This document shows, piece after piece, positions 26,465 through 35,668 of a stretch of DNA of 64,000 bases. Positions within the stretch are counted from its first letter, which is position 1. Each line of letters starts with the position of its first letter. Under the pieces are notes generated by a model, which saw only the letters and a list, made by a program, of their open reading frames with translations, did not search any database and had not been told where the DNA came from. The position numbers were made by a program, and so were the translations under genes. Origin of the DNA: DAIOEK01 sp963721445 (GTDB taxonomy: Bacteria; Chloroflexota; Anaerolineae; Anaerolineales; Anaerolineaceae); the NCBI GenBank assembly GCA_963721445.1, contig CAVRIZ010000008.1, positions 310,001 to 374,000 on the forward strand. The letters are read 5' to 3'.

Positions 26465-27022
26465 ATGACGAATCCAATTACGCAATCATACGATAACATT
26501 TTAACCAGTATCAAAACCTGGGCGCGGATTAATTCACCTTGGGCGATCCATTTCAATAGCGGGTCCTGTAACGGCTGCGATATTGAGATCCTCGCCACCC
26601 TGACCCCGCGTTATGACCTTGAGCGTCTTGGGATCAAGCTGCAGGGCAGCCCACGTCATGCAGACGTGCTCATTTGCACCGGTCCAGTTACCCGTCAGGC
26701 TCGGGAAAGGTTGATCAGGACATACCATCAGATGCCTGAGCCGAAATTTGTTGTTGCAGTCGGCTCTTGCGGTATATCAGGCGGTGCCTTCCAGGGATGC
26801 TATAACATTGAGGGAGGTATCGATCAAGTCATTCCGGTGAATGTTTATGTCCCTGGCTGTCCACCTCGTCCTGAAGCAATCATCTATGGTGTGGCGCAAT
26901 TATTGGAATCATTGAAACCCGGCAGATCGGGCAAGCAACAAAAACCAGCCACGATCACCGAAGATCAAGCCCGGCGTATGCTGGAAGAACAAATACATGC
27001 CGATCAACCTTCTGGAGAATAA
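26465..27022 (+). CDS. Group 4 [NiFe] hydrogenase small subunit (NuoB-like)
   Basis: A 185-residue iron-sulfur protein. Proximal [4Fe-4S] ligands: GSCNGCDIE (C-x2-C, the Ech/Mbh/Hyc form, not the adjacent cysteine pair of complex I NuoB), GSCGISGG and VPGCPPRPEAI. It transfers electrons between ferredoxin-type clusters and the NiFe site of the large subunit. A hydrophilic tail of about 30 residues ends the protein. ATG 26465 follows TAGGAG. Confidence 0.93.
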   Translation: MTNPITQSYDNILTSIKTWARINSPWAIHFNSGSCNGCDIEILATLTPRYDLERLGIKLQGSPRHADVLICTGPVTRQARERLIRTYHQMPEPKFVVAVGSCGISGGAFQGCYNIEGGIDQVIPVNVYVPGCPPRPEAIIYGVAQLLESLKPGRSGKQQKPATITEDQARRMLEEQIHADQPSGE

Positions 27023-27023
27023 C

Positions 27024-27586
27024 ATGGATTCAGCAACTTTATTGGAAAAGGCGCGTGAGTTATTGTCTCCGATCTCTACCGATACTGCCGCTCCGGAAGA
27101 GAATTGATTGGATGTTATCGTTACATCATCGGACCTTATTAAGGCGGCTCAAGCTACTACACGATGCAAAATGGGGCTATCTTTCCGCCATTACAGGTCT
27201 GGATCACATTCCTTCATCCGTTTCTTCCACTGACGAGCGGGAGTGGGCGCATATTGGAGAAGACCAGGAGCAGACCGGTTTTGGATATGGAGGCTCGATT
27301 GAAGTCTTATATCATTTTTGCAATGCCGCCTCAGTGGTGACCCTACGCGTTCAACTTCCTTACCACCACGCAGAAGTGCCCAGCATCTGTGCGATCATCC
27401 CCTCAGCCACTTTATTCGAAAGAGAATTAATCGAGATGTTTGGTGTGAACGTCGTCGATACCCCTAATACATGAGCACCTTCTTCTACCTGATGATTGGC
27501 CCACAGGTGTTTATCCGCTTCGTAAAGAGTTTACTGGTTTTGATCATTTCGATGAAGAGAAAGAGAACGATTATGACGCTGAGTGA
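27024..27586 (+). CDS. NuoC-like hydrogenase subunit, two frameshifts
   Basis: A 30-kDa/NuoC-type subunit that clamps the large and small subunits. It opens MDSATLLEKARELLSPIS at ATG 27024, 1 nt after the previous stop. It breaks near 27100 and continues KLLHDAKWGYLSAITGLDH, then LPYHHAEVPSICAIIPSATL and FERELIEMFGVNVVDTPN. It breaks again near 27470 and ends LLLPDDWPTGVYPLRKEFTG to a stop at 27584-27586. The motif ERE.xEMFGV and the final P-L-R-K-x-F are family hallmarks, so the gene is probably whole in the organism. Confidence 0.85.
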
Positions 27587-28754
27587 CCGACCTGAAAAGT
27601 TTATTGTTCCAATTGGACCGCAACATCCAGCCCTGAAAGAGCCTGGTCATTTCGAGTTTACCGTGGATGGAGAGATCGTTACCGACGCCTCTGTCCGACT
27701 GGGATTTGTCCATCGCGGGATTGAGAAGGGGACCGAAAGTCGAAATTGGACGCAAAACCTGTATCTTTTGGAACGAATTTGCGGGATTTGTTCCCATGTC
27801 CATGCTTTCGCATACGTATTAGGCGTTGAAAAACTGGCGAAGGTGATCGTCCCCCCCCGGGCACAGACAATTCGGGTGCTGGTCGCTGAACTCGAACGAC
27901 TTCATAGTCACTTACTCTGGTTGGGTGTGGCTGCCCATGAAGCAGGTTTCGATACTTTGTTCATGTATACATGGCGTGACCGTGAAACTGTGATGGATCT
28001 GCTGGAGTCACTATGCGGAAATCGCGTCAACTATTCCGCCAATGTTTTGGGCGGAGTGAAGTGCGATGTCAACGATACGATTAGGGATAGCATTCTTAAA
28101 GGGATTGATTATCTCGAACCGCGGACAAAAACCTATCTGGAATTGATCACAACTGAGAAAACGTTAATTGGCCGTACGCGTGGAATCGGTTTTATGACCA
28201 AAGAAACGGCAGAAGAATTGGGCACGGTCGGTCCCACCGCTCGAGCCTCCGGGCTGGAGCGTGATATCCGGATTGAAGCGCCTTATTCTGCTTATCCAGA
28301 TTTTCCAGTACAAATTGTGCTTGGGGAGAAAGGTGACCTGGAGGCGCGGTTTGTTGTGCGGGTGAAAGAATGCTTTGAAAGTTATCGATTAATTCGCCAG
28401 ATCATGGACAATTTACCCACAGGGGAGATCACCGTTCGAGTTCCCCGAAGAATTCCTGAAGGCGAGACCATCAGTCGGGTGGAGGCTCCGCGCGGGGAGT
28501 TGTTCTACTTCATCAAAAGCAATGGATCCGAGAATCCGGAACGAATCAAAGTCCGCACGCCCAGCATCAATAACTTCGCCTCAGTCATCGCGACCGCTGT
28601 CGGACATAACCTGGCAGATATACCCATGATCCTGTCAGGCATTGACCCGTGCTTCTCTTGCAATGACCGAATGATTACCATCCGGAAAGATGGCAAGGAA
28701 ATCACCCCAGATTGGGAAGAAATCCGTAAATACGGGATCGAGTATTACGCATGA
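27573..28754 (+). CDS. Group 4 [NiFe] hydrogenase large subunit
   Basis: 393 residues from ATG 27573, overlapping the previous gene by 14 nt. Both nickel-binding CxxC pairs are present: ERICGICSHVHA near residue 67 and DPCFSCNDR near residue 364. Complex I NuoD lacks these, so this is a true hydrogenase. GPQHPALKEPGHF opens the protein and RGELFYFIKS sits in the typical position. About 27 residues follow the second CxxC as a possible cleavable tail, consistent with the protease gene at the end of the operon. The enzyme probably couples ferredoxin oxidation to H2 production and ion pumping. Confidence 0.95.
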   Translation: MTLSDRPEKFIVPIGPQHPALKEPGHFEFTVDGEIVTDASVRLGFVHRGIEKGTESRNWTQNLYLLERICGICSHVHAFAYVLGVEKLAKVIVPPRAQTIRVLVAELERLHSHLLWLGVAAHEAGFDTLFMYTWRDRETVMDLLESLCGNRVNYSANVLGGVKCDVNDTIRDSILKGIDYLEPRTKTYLELITTEKTLIGRTRGIGFMTKETAEELGTVGPTARASGLERDIRIEAPYSAYPDFPVQIVLGEKGDLEARFVVRVKECFESYRLIRQIMDNLPTGEITVRVPRRIPEGETISRVEAPRGELFYFIKSNGSENPERIKVRTPSINNFASVIATAVGHNLADIPMILSGIDPCFSCNDRMITIRKDGKEITPDWEEIRKYGIEYYA

Positions 28755-29686
28755 GTCACAATATCCACCCCATCCTGGCATTGTTATTCTTCCCTGGCGG
28801 ACTATTCGTCATCCTGGGAGGATTGGTTTACGAATTCATCGATCGTAAACTGGTAGCCCGTTTTCAAAACCGTATCGGACCGCGATTCCTGCAGCCATTG
28901 GCAGATTTCGTTAAATTATTGGCGAAAGAGGAAGTCATCCCAAGTGGTGTCAACCCCGGCTTGTTCCAGAGTTTACCGGTGGTTGCTCTGGCATCTGCCT
29001 TGACCGCCGCTCTGTATGTGCCTATGGCCGGCTTTCAGCCCGCATATCATTTCACCGGCAGTTTGATCGTCACACTTTACATGCTCAGCGTACTGACACT
29101 TTGCACCGGTCTGGCTGGTGCGAATGTGGCAGACAGGTTTTCCATTATTGGAGCAACCCGAACCCTGACCCAGTTATTCTCTTATGAAGCGCCATTCCTC
29201 TTGGCATTACTCGGACCTGCCATAGCCGCTGGAAGCTGGGACATCACAACCATCCATACTTACACCTTGAACCACAGTTGGATGATCGTGATGCAACCGA
29301 TCGGTTTTGTCGTGGCATTGATCGGACTGATGGGAAAGCTGGAACTGCCGCCCTTTGATGCGCCCGAGGCGGAAACGGAGATTGTATCCGGAGCCCTCAC
29401 GGAGTATTCCGGTCGCGGATTTGCCCTTTTTCGACTGGGACGAAACGTGGAACTCATCATCGGTTTGACTTTGGTCTCCGCTTTTTACCTGGGCGGTCTT
29501 GCCAATCCAATCTTGTTCCTGGTGAAGACCCTGGCTCTCCTGCTGGTGATAGCTGCCTTACAATCGTTATTTGCCCGCCTGCGAATTGACCAGACCGTCG
29601 GCATGTGGTGGCGCGTCGGAGCGCTGCTGGTCCTGGTCCAATTGCTGGTTATCATCGTCCTCAAGACAACAGGAGTCCTGGCATGA
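28751..29686 (+). CDS. NuoH-like membrane subunit
   Basis: A 311-residue protein with eight helices, overlapping the large subunit stop by ATGA. The family motifs are clear: EFIDRKLVARFQNRIGPRFL after TM1, the acidic loop LPPFDAPEAETEIVSGALTE, and YSGRGFALFRLGRNVELI. In complex I and Mbh/Ech enzymes this subunit anchors the hydrophilic module and carries the acidic residues linking redox chemistry to ion movement. Confidence 0.93.
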   Translation: MSHNIHPILALLFFPGGLFVILGGLVYEFIDRKLVARFQNRIGPRFLQPLADFVKLLAKEEVIPSGVNPGLFQSLPVVALASALTAALYVPMAGFQPAYHFTGSLIVTLYMLSVLTLCTGLAGANVADRFSIIGATRTLTQLFSYEAPFLLALLGPAIAAGSWDITTIHTYTLNHSWMIVMQPIGFVVALIGLMGKLELPPFDAPEAETEIVSGALTEYSGRGFALFRLGRNVELIIGLTLVSAFYLGGLANPILFLVKTLALLLVIAALQSLFARLRIDQTVGMWWRVGALLVLVQLLVIIVLKTTGVLA

Positions 29687-30115
29687 AAATCGGAAGCATG
29701 ATCGGAGATATCCTCTCTTCCTTATTCAAGAAACCGGCGACAGTCCAGTATCCATTCGAAAAGACTGCAAGCTCCCGTGAGATACCATGGTAAGTTGCGC
29801 TGGGATCCGGAAAAATGTACCGGTTGTCAGTTATGTATTAAAGACTGTCCATCGGATGCGATTGAATTGTTGGTCATAGACAAGGCAGCGAAGCGTTTTG
29901 TTATCCGCTACGATGTGGATAAATGTACCTATTGTGCACAATGTATTCAGAACTGCCGCTTTAAATGCCTGGAGATGGATGAGAATGATTGGGAATTGGC
30001 ATCCATCAAAAAGGAACCATTTACGATCTATTATGGGCGTGAAGAAGATGTGGAATTCCTCCTGGCAAGAAAGCCTGGCGAAAACCCTCCCTGCCCTGAT
30101 CCGGAAGCCGACTAA
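29683..30115 (+). CDS. 2x[4Fe-4S] ferredoxin-like hydrogenase subunit (NuoI/EchF-like), one frameshift
   Basis: The start is ATG 29683, overlapping the NuoH-like stop by ATGA. The first part encodes MKIGSMIGDILSSLFKKPAT; a break near 29765 is needed to reach APVRYHGKLRWDPEKCTGCQ. Two cluster motifs follow: CTGCQLCIKDCP and CTYCAQCIQNC. The C-terminal tail has a YYGREEDVEFLLARK segment. It would receive electrons from soluble ferredoxin and pass them to the small subunit. Confidence 0.88.
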
Positions 30116-30555
30116 TTCAGTCGCGCTGGTTGGGATCGGAAATCCCCTGAAGGGTGATGATGCGTCTGGATTGGTTACCATTCACCGACTGCAGGAAGCG
30201 GATCTGCCTGACAATCTGTATAGAATTGATTCTGGTGCAGTTCCAGAGAACTGCACCGGAATTTTACGTAAAATTCAGCCTGCATTGGTGATCTTTATCG
30301 ATGCTGCTGATATGGGCATGAAACCAGGGGGCATTGGCTCTCTTCAATTCAGAGCAAATCGAACAGGTTTCCTGTATCACCCATTCGCTGCCATTTGGAA
30401 TTCTTTGCAAGTATATCAAGGCAGAGATCGGCTGCGATGTCTGGGTGCTCGGAATCCAGCCTGTTCAAAATGAGCTCCTCGCGCCACTATCGGATGACGT
30501 CCAGATAGCCGTGGAGGGAATAGTAGACTTTTTCGTGGGGCTGGAGAGATTGTAA
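30048..30555 (+). CDS. Hydrogenase maturation protease (HycI-type), one frameshift
   Basis: ATG 30048 lies 68 nt inside the ferredoxin gene and gives MWNSSWQESLAKTLPALIRK, a HycI-like N-terminus. VALVGIGNPLKGDDASG follows with the nickel-sensing aspartate, then YRIDSGAVPEN and LVIFIDAADMG. The frame breaks near 30350 and continues SCITHSLPFGILCKYIKAEI, then CDVWVLGIQPVQNELLAP. HycI removes the C-terminal peptide of the large subunit after nickel insertion. Its presence at the operon end supports an active, matured hydrogenase. The other maturation genes (hypA-F) are not in this window. Confidence 0.88.
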
Positions 30556-30560
30556 ATATT

Positions 30561-30594
30561 ATTGGGGCGACCCTCGTGATCGCCCGATAATATT
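30561..30594 (+). terminator. Weak hairpin after the hydrogenase operon
   Basis: GGGCGA (30565-30570) pairs with TCGCCC (30580-30585), followed by an A/T-rich tract (GATAATATTTC). It lies just after the protease stop. The tract 30600-30670 after it is low-complexity (repeated GGTTACT and GTTTCTAG). Confidence 0.4.
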
Positions 30595-30676
30595 TCATAC
30601 AATTTTCTGCAACTAATTCTAGAAACTTATTACGTGTTTCTGGTTACTGGTTACTGGTTTCTAGTTTCTAATTTCT

Positions 30677-33385
30677 CTACAATTTCAACTTCTCCAGTTG
30701 ATCCTTCAATTTCGCTGCGGACTGTTGGAACGTGACCAGCTTCTGCTTTTCCTTCTCCACCACGGCAGGAGGCGCTTTTTCTCCGAACGGACTGTGTAGT
30801 AAGGTCTGCAACCGTTCGATCTGGCTGTCCAATTCCTTCCATTCCTTCTCCAATCGCTCTCGCTCAGCATTCAGGTCGATCCCTTCCTCCAACCGGAGGA
30901 AGATTTCGATACCCGAAACCACCACAGCGCCCGAGCTTTCAACTTCAGCGGGGCGTTTTTCGCGGATCAAAACCAGGCTGCGGTCAAGGTGTGAAAGGAA
31001 ACAGATCGAACCTAACTGGGACTGGACGGTTGTGATCTTATCGCCACAATAAAATTGTGCTTCCAACTTCTTCCCCGGGGTGATGTTGTTTTCAGCCCGA
31101 TAATTCCGGATGGCACGGACAATATCCATGACCAGATTGAATTGCGAAATGGTTTTCTCTTCTTCTTTTTTATATGGTTGCGTTTCAGGCCAATCCGCTA
31201 TCATCAATGCCTCTTTCCAGCCATTTGCCGGAGTGAAATTCGCTGCATGGGTCTGACAGGTCGCTTTCAAATGACCCCAGATCTCTTCTGTGACAAAGGG
31301 AATGAATGGGTGCAGTAATCGTAATGATGCATCCAGGATTTCCACCAAATTCTGGGCTGTGTAATAAGCTCTATCACTACCTTCGCCCATTTGCATTTTC
31401 GCAATTTCCACGTACCAGTCAGCAAATTCACTCCAGAAGAAATCATAAAGCTGTCGACCCGCTTCACCATATTGATGTGATTCAAACAGCCGATCCGCAT
31501 CCCGAATGATCTGGGCTAAACGCGTCTTGATCCATTTATCTGCCAGTGTCCAGTCAGGTTGGGTTTTGGGTTTCGCGGGAGCATTCTGAATCGTCATCAT
31601 ACTAAATCGGGCGGCGTTCCACACTTTATTAATAAAATTACGGTTAGCTTCCACTTTTTTAATGCTCAAATTCATGTCACTACCGGGCGTCGAGCCAACC
31701 AATAAAGTAAAGCGCAGTGCATCGGTACCCAATTCGTCCATCACGGTCAGGGGATCAACGACATTTCCCTTGGTCTTACTCATCTTCGTTCCGTGCTCGT
31801 CGCGGATCAATCCATGCAAATAAACCGTGTGGAAAGGTGGTCTGCCTGTAAACTCTATTCCATTCATGATCATCCGAACCACCCAGAAGAAAAGGATGTC
31901 ATATCCAGTTTCGAGGATGGAAGTAGGGTAGAAGTATTTATAATCAGGTGTCTCTTCCGGCCAGCCCAGGGTTGAAAATGGCCACAATCCTGAAGAAAAC
32001 CACGTATCCAATACATCGGGGTCTTGCTCCAGTTTTCCGCTTCCACATTTCGGGCAGGTGGTCGGATCTTCCCTTCTGACAATCATTTCATTGCACTCCT
32101 GGCAATACCAGACCGGGATGCGATGCCCCCACCATAATTGTCGACTGATGCACCAATCCTGAATATTTTCCAACCAGTTGTTGTATACCTTGGTGAAATG
32201 ATCAGGGACGATCTTGACCGCACCGCTCCGCACAGCTTCCAATGCGGCATCTGCCAACGGTTGAATCGAAACAAACCATTGGGTACTGATCATTGGCTCA
32301 ACCACCTCACCACCCCGTTGTGTGCGAGGAACATTTAATACATACGGTTGTTCTTTTAACACCAAACCGCTTTCAAACATATCCTTCCAGAGCTTCTTAC
32401 GACAAACAAACCGATCCATTCCGGCATATTTCCCTCCCACCTCCGTCACATGAGCGGTCTCGTCGAACATCGAGATGATGGGCAGTTTATGCCTCTGCCC
32501 GATGGCATAATCATTCGGATCATGTCCCGGGGTGACCTTCAAAGCGCCGGTTCCAAATTCGCGATCCACATAGGTGTCGGCAATGACCGGAATTTCTCTT
32601 CCAATAATAGGGACTATTACTTTTCGGCCTACGAAATGTACATAGCGGGGGTCTTGAGGGTGAACAGCAACCGCCGTGTCTGCCAGGATCGTCTCAGGCC
32701 GGGTTGTGGCTACTGGAATATATTCCCCACTATCGCCTGCGAGTTTGTATTTAAAATAATACAATATCCCGTTTTCTTGCGAGTATTCCACCTCCAGGTC
32801 GGAAACGGCTGTCTTCAAACCTGGAGACCAATTGATCATTCGCGGTCCACGGTAAATTAATCCCTTTTCATACAGTCGGACAAATGCTTCCCGTACAGCT
32901 TTGGATAGCCCATCGTCCATCGTAAAACGGACCCGATCCCAATCGCAGGAAGCACCCAGCCGGCGGATTTGTTTGAAGATAATTCCGCCATACTTTTCTT
33001 TCCATTCCCAGGTGCGCCGGACAAATTCCTCGCGCCCGACCGTTTCCCGTTTTGTGCCTTCTTTCTCCAGCATCTTTTCCACCTGGAGCTGGGTTGCAAT
33101 TCCCGCATGATCACTACCTGGTACCCACAGGGTCGGGATTCCTTTCATCCGGTTATAGCGAATCATCAGATCTTCCATCGATACGAACATCGCATGACCG
33201 AGGTGAAGCTCACCTGTCACATTCGGTGGGGGAATGGAAATTACAAACGGTTTTATTGTGGAATCAAATCCCGGTTTATTCGGATCATTGGTCGGTTTGA
33301 AAAATCCATTTTTCTCCCACCAATCATATAATCGTTGTTCGGTAGGTTTGAAATCATACGCCTTGGGTAGATCGATTCCGGTCAT
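30677..33385 (-). CDS. valS: Valyl-tRNA synthetase
   Basis: 902 residues from ATG 33385, preferred over the in-frame TTG 33397 because GGAGGAAAG lies just before it. Class I motifs: HLGH in PPPNVTGELHLGHAMF, KMSK in GTKMSKTKGNVVDP. The editing (CP1) domain includes VATTRPETILADTAVAVHP. The zinc-type finger CQECNEMI with CPKCG, the anticodon-binding domain and the C-terminal coiled coil (LERLRKEW-like, residues 840-902) are all present. It is unbroken over 2.7 kb, a useful control for the frameshift question. Controlled by a T-box leader. Confidence 0.97.
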   Translation of the reverse strand: MTGIDLPKAYDFKPTEQRLYDWWEKNGFFKPTNDPNKPGFDSTIKPFVISIPPPNVTGELHLGHAMFVSMEDLMIRYNRMKGIPTLWVPGSDHAGIATQLQVEKMLEKEGTKRETVGREEFVRRTWEWKEKYGGIIFKQIRRLGASCDWDRVRFTMDDGLSKAVREAFVRLYEKGLIYRGPRMINWSPGLKTAVSDLEVEYSQENGILYYFKYKLAGDSGEYIPVATTRPETILADTAVAVHPQDPRYVHFVGRKVIVPIIGREIPVIADTYVDREFGTGALKVTPGHDPNDYAIGQRHKLPIISMFDETAHVTEVGGKYAGMDRFVCRKKLWKDMFESGLVLKEQPYVLNVPRTQRGGEVVEPMISTQWFVSIQPLADAALEAVRSGAVKIVPDHFTKVYNNWLENIQDWCISRQLWWGHRIPVWYCQECNEMIVRREDPTTCPKCGSGKLEQDPDVLDTWFSSGLWPFSTLGWPEETPDYKYFYPTSILETGYDILFFWVVRMIMNGIEFTGRPPFHTVYLHGLIRDEHGTKMSKTKGNVVDPLTVMDELGTDALRFTLLVGSTPGSDMNLSIKKVEANRNFINKVWNAARFSMMTIQNAPAKPKTQPDWTLADKWIKTRLAQIIRDADRLFESHQYGEAGRQLYDFFWSEFADWYVEIAKMQMGEGSDRAYYTAQNLVEILDASLRLLHPFIPFVTEEIWGHLKATCQTHAANFTPANGWKEALMIADWPETQPYKKEEEKTISQFNLVMDIVRAIRNYRAENNITPGKKLEAQFYCGDKITTVQSQLGSICFLSHLDRSLVLIREKRPAEVESSGAVVVSGIEIFLRLEEGIDLNAERERLEKEWKELDSQIERLQTLLHSPFGEKAPPAVVEKEKQKLVTFQQSAAKLKDQLEKLKL

Positions 33386-33474
33386 TCTTTCCTCCAATAA
33401 TCGCGGTTCTCAATGCAATTGTCATTTTGATGTCAGGTTTTGTGTTGAAATATGGATGATTACCTTGGTTAAAA

Positions 33475-33721
33475 AAGAAATCCCTTCATCCTGTTGAGGA
33501 CGAAAGGAAATGCCTTCCGTGGTACCACCTCGATTCGCCTGTAAAGGCGCACTCGGTTTGCTATAACGGGCTTCCCGTGCGGTTCTACTCTCCGAAGATC
33601 AGATTTCTTCCGCAATCATCTCAGGCGACATTCGGAAAATTCCATTGCGGGCGCTTTCAGCTTTAGCAACCCTTCTCTACCAATTGGAAATACTCTTACT
33701 CTTCCTGATGGCAAGATTATA
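33475..33721 (-). promoter_or_regulatory. T-box leader of valS with promoter and terminator
   Basis: Reading the minus strand: TTTACA (33743-33738), 16 nt, TATAAT (33721-33716). A roughly 240-nt structured leader follows, containing the T-box core AGGTGGTACCACGGA (about 33533-33519). It ends at a terminator with arms TCCTTTCGTCCT and GGATGAAGGGA followed by TTTCTTTTTT (about 33507-33472). Uncharged tRNA-Val pairing to the core would favour the antiterminator. I could not fix the specifier codon by eye. Confidence 0.85.
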
Positions 33722-33885
33722 ACATAGGATGGATTGATGTAAATAACTACGTGCATAGGTTGGAAAAACAGGGAGTACAACTATCGTCTTGGAGGACGGA
33801 AAAATTAAACATGTCCGAGTACAAAACAAACCTATAATTAGTATGGTCCATTGTTCATTCGTAGGGAGACATCCATATAAGGATC

Positions 33886-35025
33886 ATGACCAGTATTTTT
33901 CAGAATAAATTCACCAGGTATATTCGACCTTTCTGGATCGGCGCAATCATTTCCAGCATGTATCTGATTTTCATACTAGCTGCCAATTCCTGGGATCCGA
34001 TGTCGTTAATTCGAGTCGGTGGTCATTTTGATCCGCGAGTTGGTGGACAGGAAATGGGCTACGATGGTCAATTTGCTTACCAGATCGCCCGTGATCCGAT
34101 GAATGGTTGGCAATATGTGGATTTGGCTGCTTATCGCTATCAGCGCATTCTATATCCTGTTGTGTCGATGTTGTTTTCTTTTGGAAATGATGCTTTACTG
34201 CCCTGGGTGATGATCCTTGTCAACCTCGTATCCATCATCATGGGTGTTTATCTGCTTGAAAAGATACTTGTCCACTATGGTCAATCCCGCTGGCCAGCAA
34301 TAAGTTATGGCTTATTTATTGGAACGCTGATGTCGCTTCGGTTGTGTCTGAATGAACCACTAGCTTATGCACTCGCAATCGGAGGAGTATACCTGTACAT
34401 CAGTGGAAAGTTGACAAGATCAGCCATCTGCCTTGGGCTTGCTGTTTTGACCAAAGAAGTGACCATTCTTTTCGTTGGGGCATTCGTCATTTATCTGCTT
34501 ATTCGTACTATTCGGTCTGGGATCATTTTCGCGATCTTTGCAGGTGTTCCATATATTCTCTGGAAGATCGTATTATTTACCCAGTTCAATGATTGGGGAT
34601 TGTCTGCAGGGGGAGCAATGGCAACCACGTTTGAATGGCTTCCGTATGCCGGCTGGTGGAAATTAGCGAATGTAACAATATCGGGTTTTCTAACGATCTC
34701 AATCTTGATCGTCCCTCTGGTAGTCATCCCCTCAATCCTGGCTATTTATATATCCGTACGCCAGTTCTTGTCCCATCAGGTGGATGAATTCACATTATTG
34801 TTGTTTTTTACAGCGATCCTGATTCCATTTCTTCCATCTTCGAATATCCTCGATCCACTTGGCGTATCACGGGCATTAATGGGATTAGTGATCGCCTGGC
34901 TGGTTTTCGGAGCGCGAAATCAATCCAAACGGATCCTGAATTATTGCTACCTTTTCGCATTGACGGGAATATTTATCTGGAAGGATACATACCTTCCCGT
35001 GGGGACATTCTCCCAAGAAAGTTAA
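33886..35025 (+). CDS. Integral membrane protein, surface-glycopolymer glycosyltransferase-like
   Basis: 379 residues with about 9-10 helices. The loop after TM1 contains GQEMGYDGQFAYQIARDPM, a pattern seen in putative mannosyltransferases of the AZOBR_p60025/surface glycopolymer type, where the aspartates lie at the catalytic site. ATG 33886 lies 3 nt after AAGGATC. There is one gene on this strand, convergent with the DUF1330 gene (they overlap by 4 nt). A role in envelope polysaccharide assembly fits gmd nearby but is inference. Confidence 0.65.
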   Translation: MTSIFQNKFTRYIRPFWIGAIISSMYLIFILAANSWDPMSLIRVGGHFDPRVGGQEMGYDGQFAYQIARDPMNGWQYVDLAAYRYQRILYPVVSMLFSFGNDALLPWVMILVNLVSIIMGVYLLEKILVHYGQSRWPAISYGLFIGTLMSLRLCLNEPLAYALAIGGVYLYISGKLTRSAICLGLAVLTKEVTILFVGAFVIYLLIRTIRSGIIFAIFAGVPYILWKIVLFTQFNDWGLSAGGAMATTFEWLPYAGWWKLANVTISGFLTISILIVPLVVIPSILAIYISVRQFLSHQVDEFTLLLFFTAILIPFLPSSNILDPLGVSRALMGLVIAWLVFGARNQSKRILNYCYLFALTGIFIWKDTYLPVGTFSQES

Positions 35026-35312
35026 GCAATACCTTCCACGATTACACCTTGAGTTCTGGCTGCCTGGTGACGAAGGTTGCGTGCAGGAGCATACTCAGGT
35101 GAATTGATCCATGCACTGGCCATTTCCATTGATTCAAACTCAAGAATCACCAGTCGGTTCGGCGCCCAGTCTCCTTCAACCGTTTCCACGTGACCACCCC
35201 GAACTATGTATTTCCCCCCATACAGGCTAACTGTCGGTGGACCCATTTTCATGTATTCCTTGTAGAGTTCCAAGTCAACAACAGATATATCCAAAATGAT
35301 ATATGCAGTCAT
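35022..35312 (-). CDS. DUF1330 family protein
   Basis: A 96-residue ferredoxin-like-fold protein from ATG 35312 (MTAYIILDISVVDLELYKEY). It carries the DUF1330 signatures: GGKYIVRGG near residue 35, RLVILEFESMEMASAWINSP, and EYAPARNLRHQAART. Function unknown in general. It follows the HepT-like gene with an overlap or a 5-nt gap, depending on whether GTG 35321 or ATG 35312 is used, so it is in the same transcript. Confidence 0.9.
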   Translation of the reverse strand: MTAYIILDISVVDLELYKEYMKMGPPTVSLYGGKYIVRGGHVETVEGDWAPNRLVILEFESMEMASAWINSPEYAPARNLRHQAARTQGVIVEGIA

Positions 35313-35317
35313 ATCTA

Positions 35318-35668
35318 TCACTCATTACTGATAATTCGTTCCAGGTGCTTTCGGACAGGATAAATATCCTTATGAATGGTTTCCCAGAGAATCTGCGGTG
35401 ATATGTTGAAATAGGCAAGTACAATTTGATTTCGCAGACCGCGCATGTAATGCCATGGAATCTCAGAATGAATATCCATAAATTCATCGGAAAGGTGATT
35501 AGCTGCCTCGCCAATGATGATGCAGTCTAATTCAATTGCCCTGATTATGACTGGTTTACGTAGAAATTCCTCACTACTTATGTCATTAATAAAGCCAAAA
35601 ATCTCATTAATTGCATCAACAATATCATGGATTCGATCAATATCTCGTCTAGAGGACATGGAAGGCAT
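35318..35668 (-). CDS. HepT-like (DUF86) protein lacking the catalytic histidine
   Basis: A 116-residue HEPN protein related to HepT toxins, RNases paired with MntA. The family motif R-x4-H-x-Y appears as RNQIVLAY: arginine and tyrosine are kept, but histidine is leucine. The surrounding blocks (RAIELDCIIIGEAANHLSDE and LWETIHKDI) are typical. Loss of the histidine predicts no RNase activity; the retained tyrosine is the residue AMPylated by MntA in studied systems. It overlaps mntA by 20 nt. Confidence 0.85.
   Translation of the reverse strand: MPSMSSRRDIDRIHDIVDAINEIFGFINDISSEEFLRKPVIIRAIELDCIIIGEAANHLSDEFMDIHSEIPWHYMRGLRNQIVLAYFNISPQILWETIHKDIYPVRKHLERIISNE

Noticed and set aside
22065..30555. 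NADH:quinone oxidoreductase (complex I)
   Set aside because: The large subunit keeps both nickel-binding CxxC pairs, the small subunit has C-x2-C instead of adjacent cysteines, NuoE/F/G are absent, and a hydrogenase protease is present.
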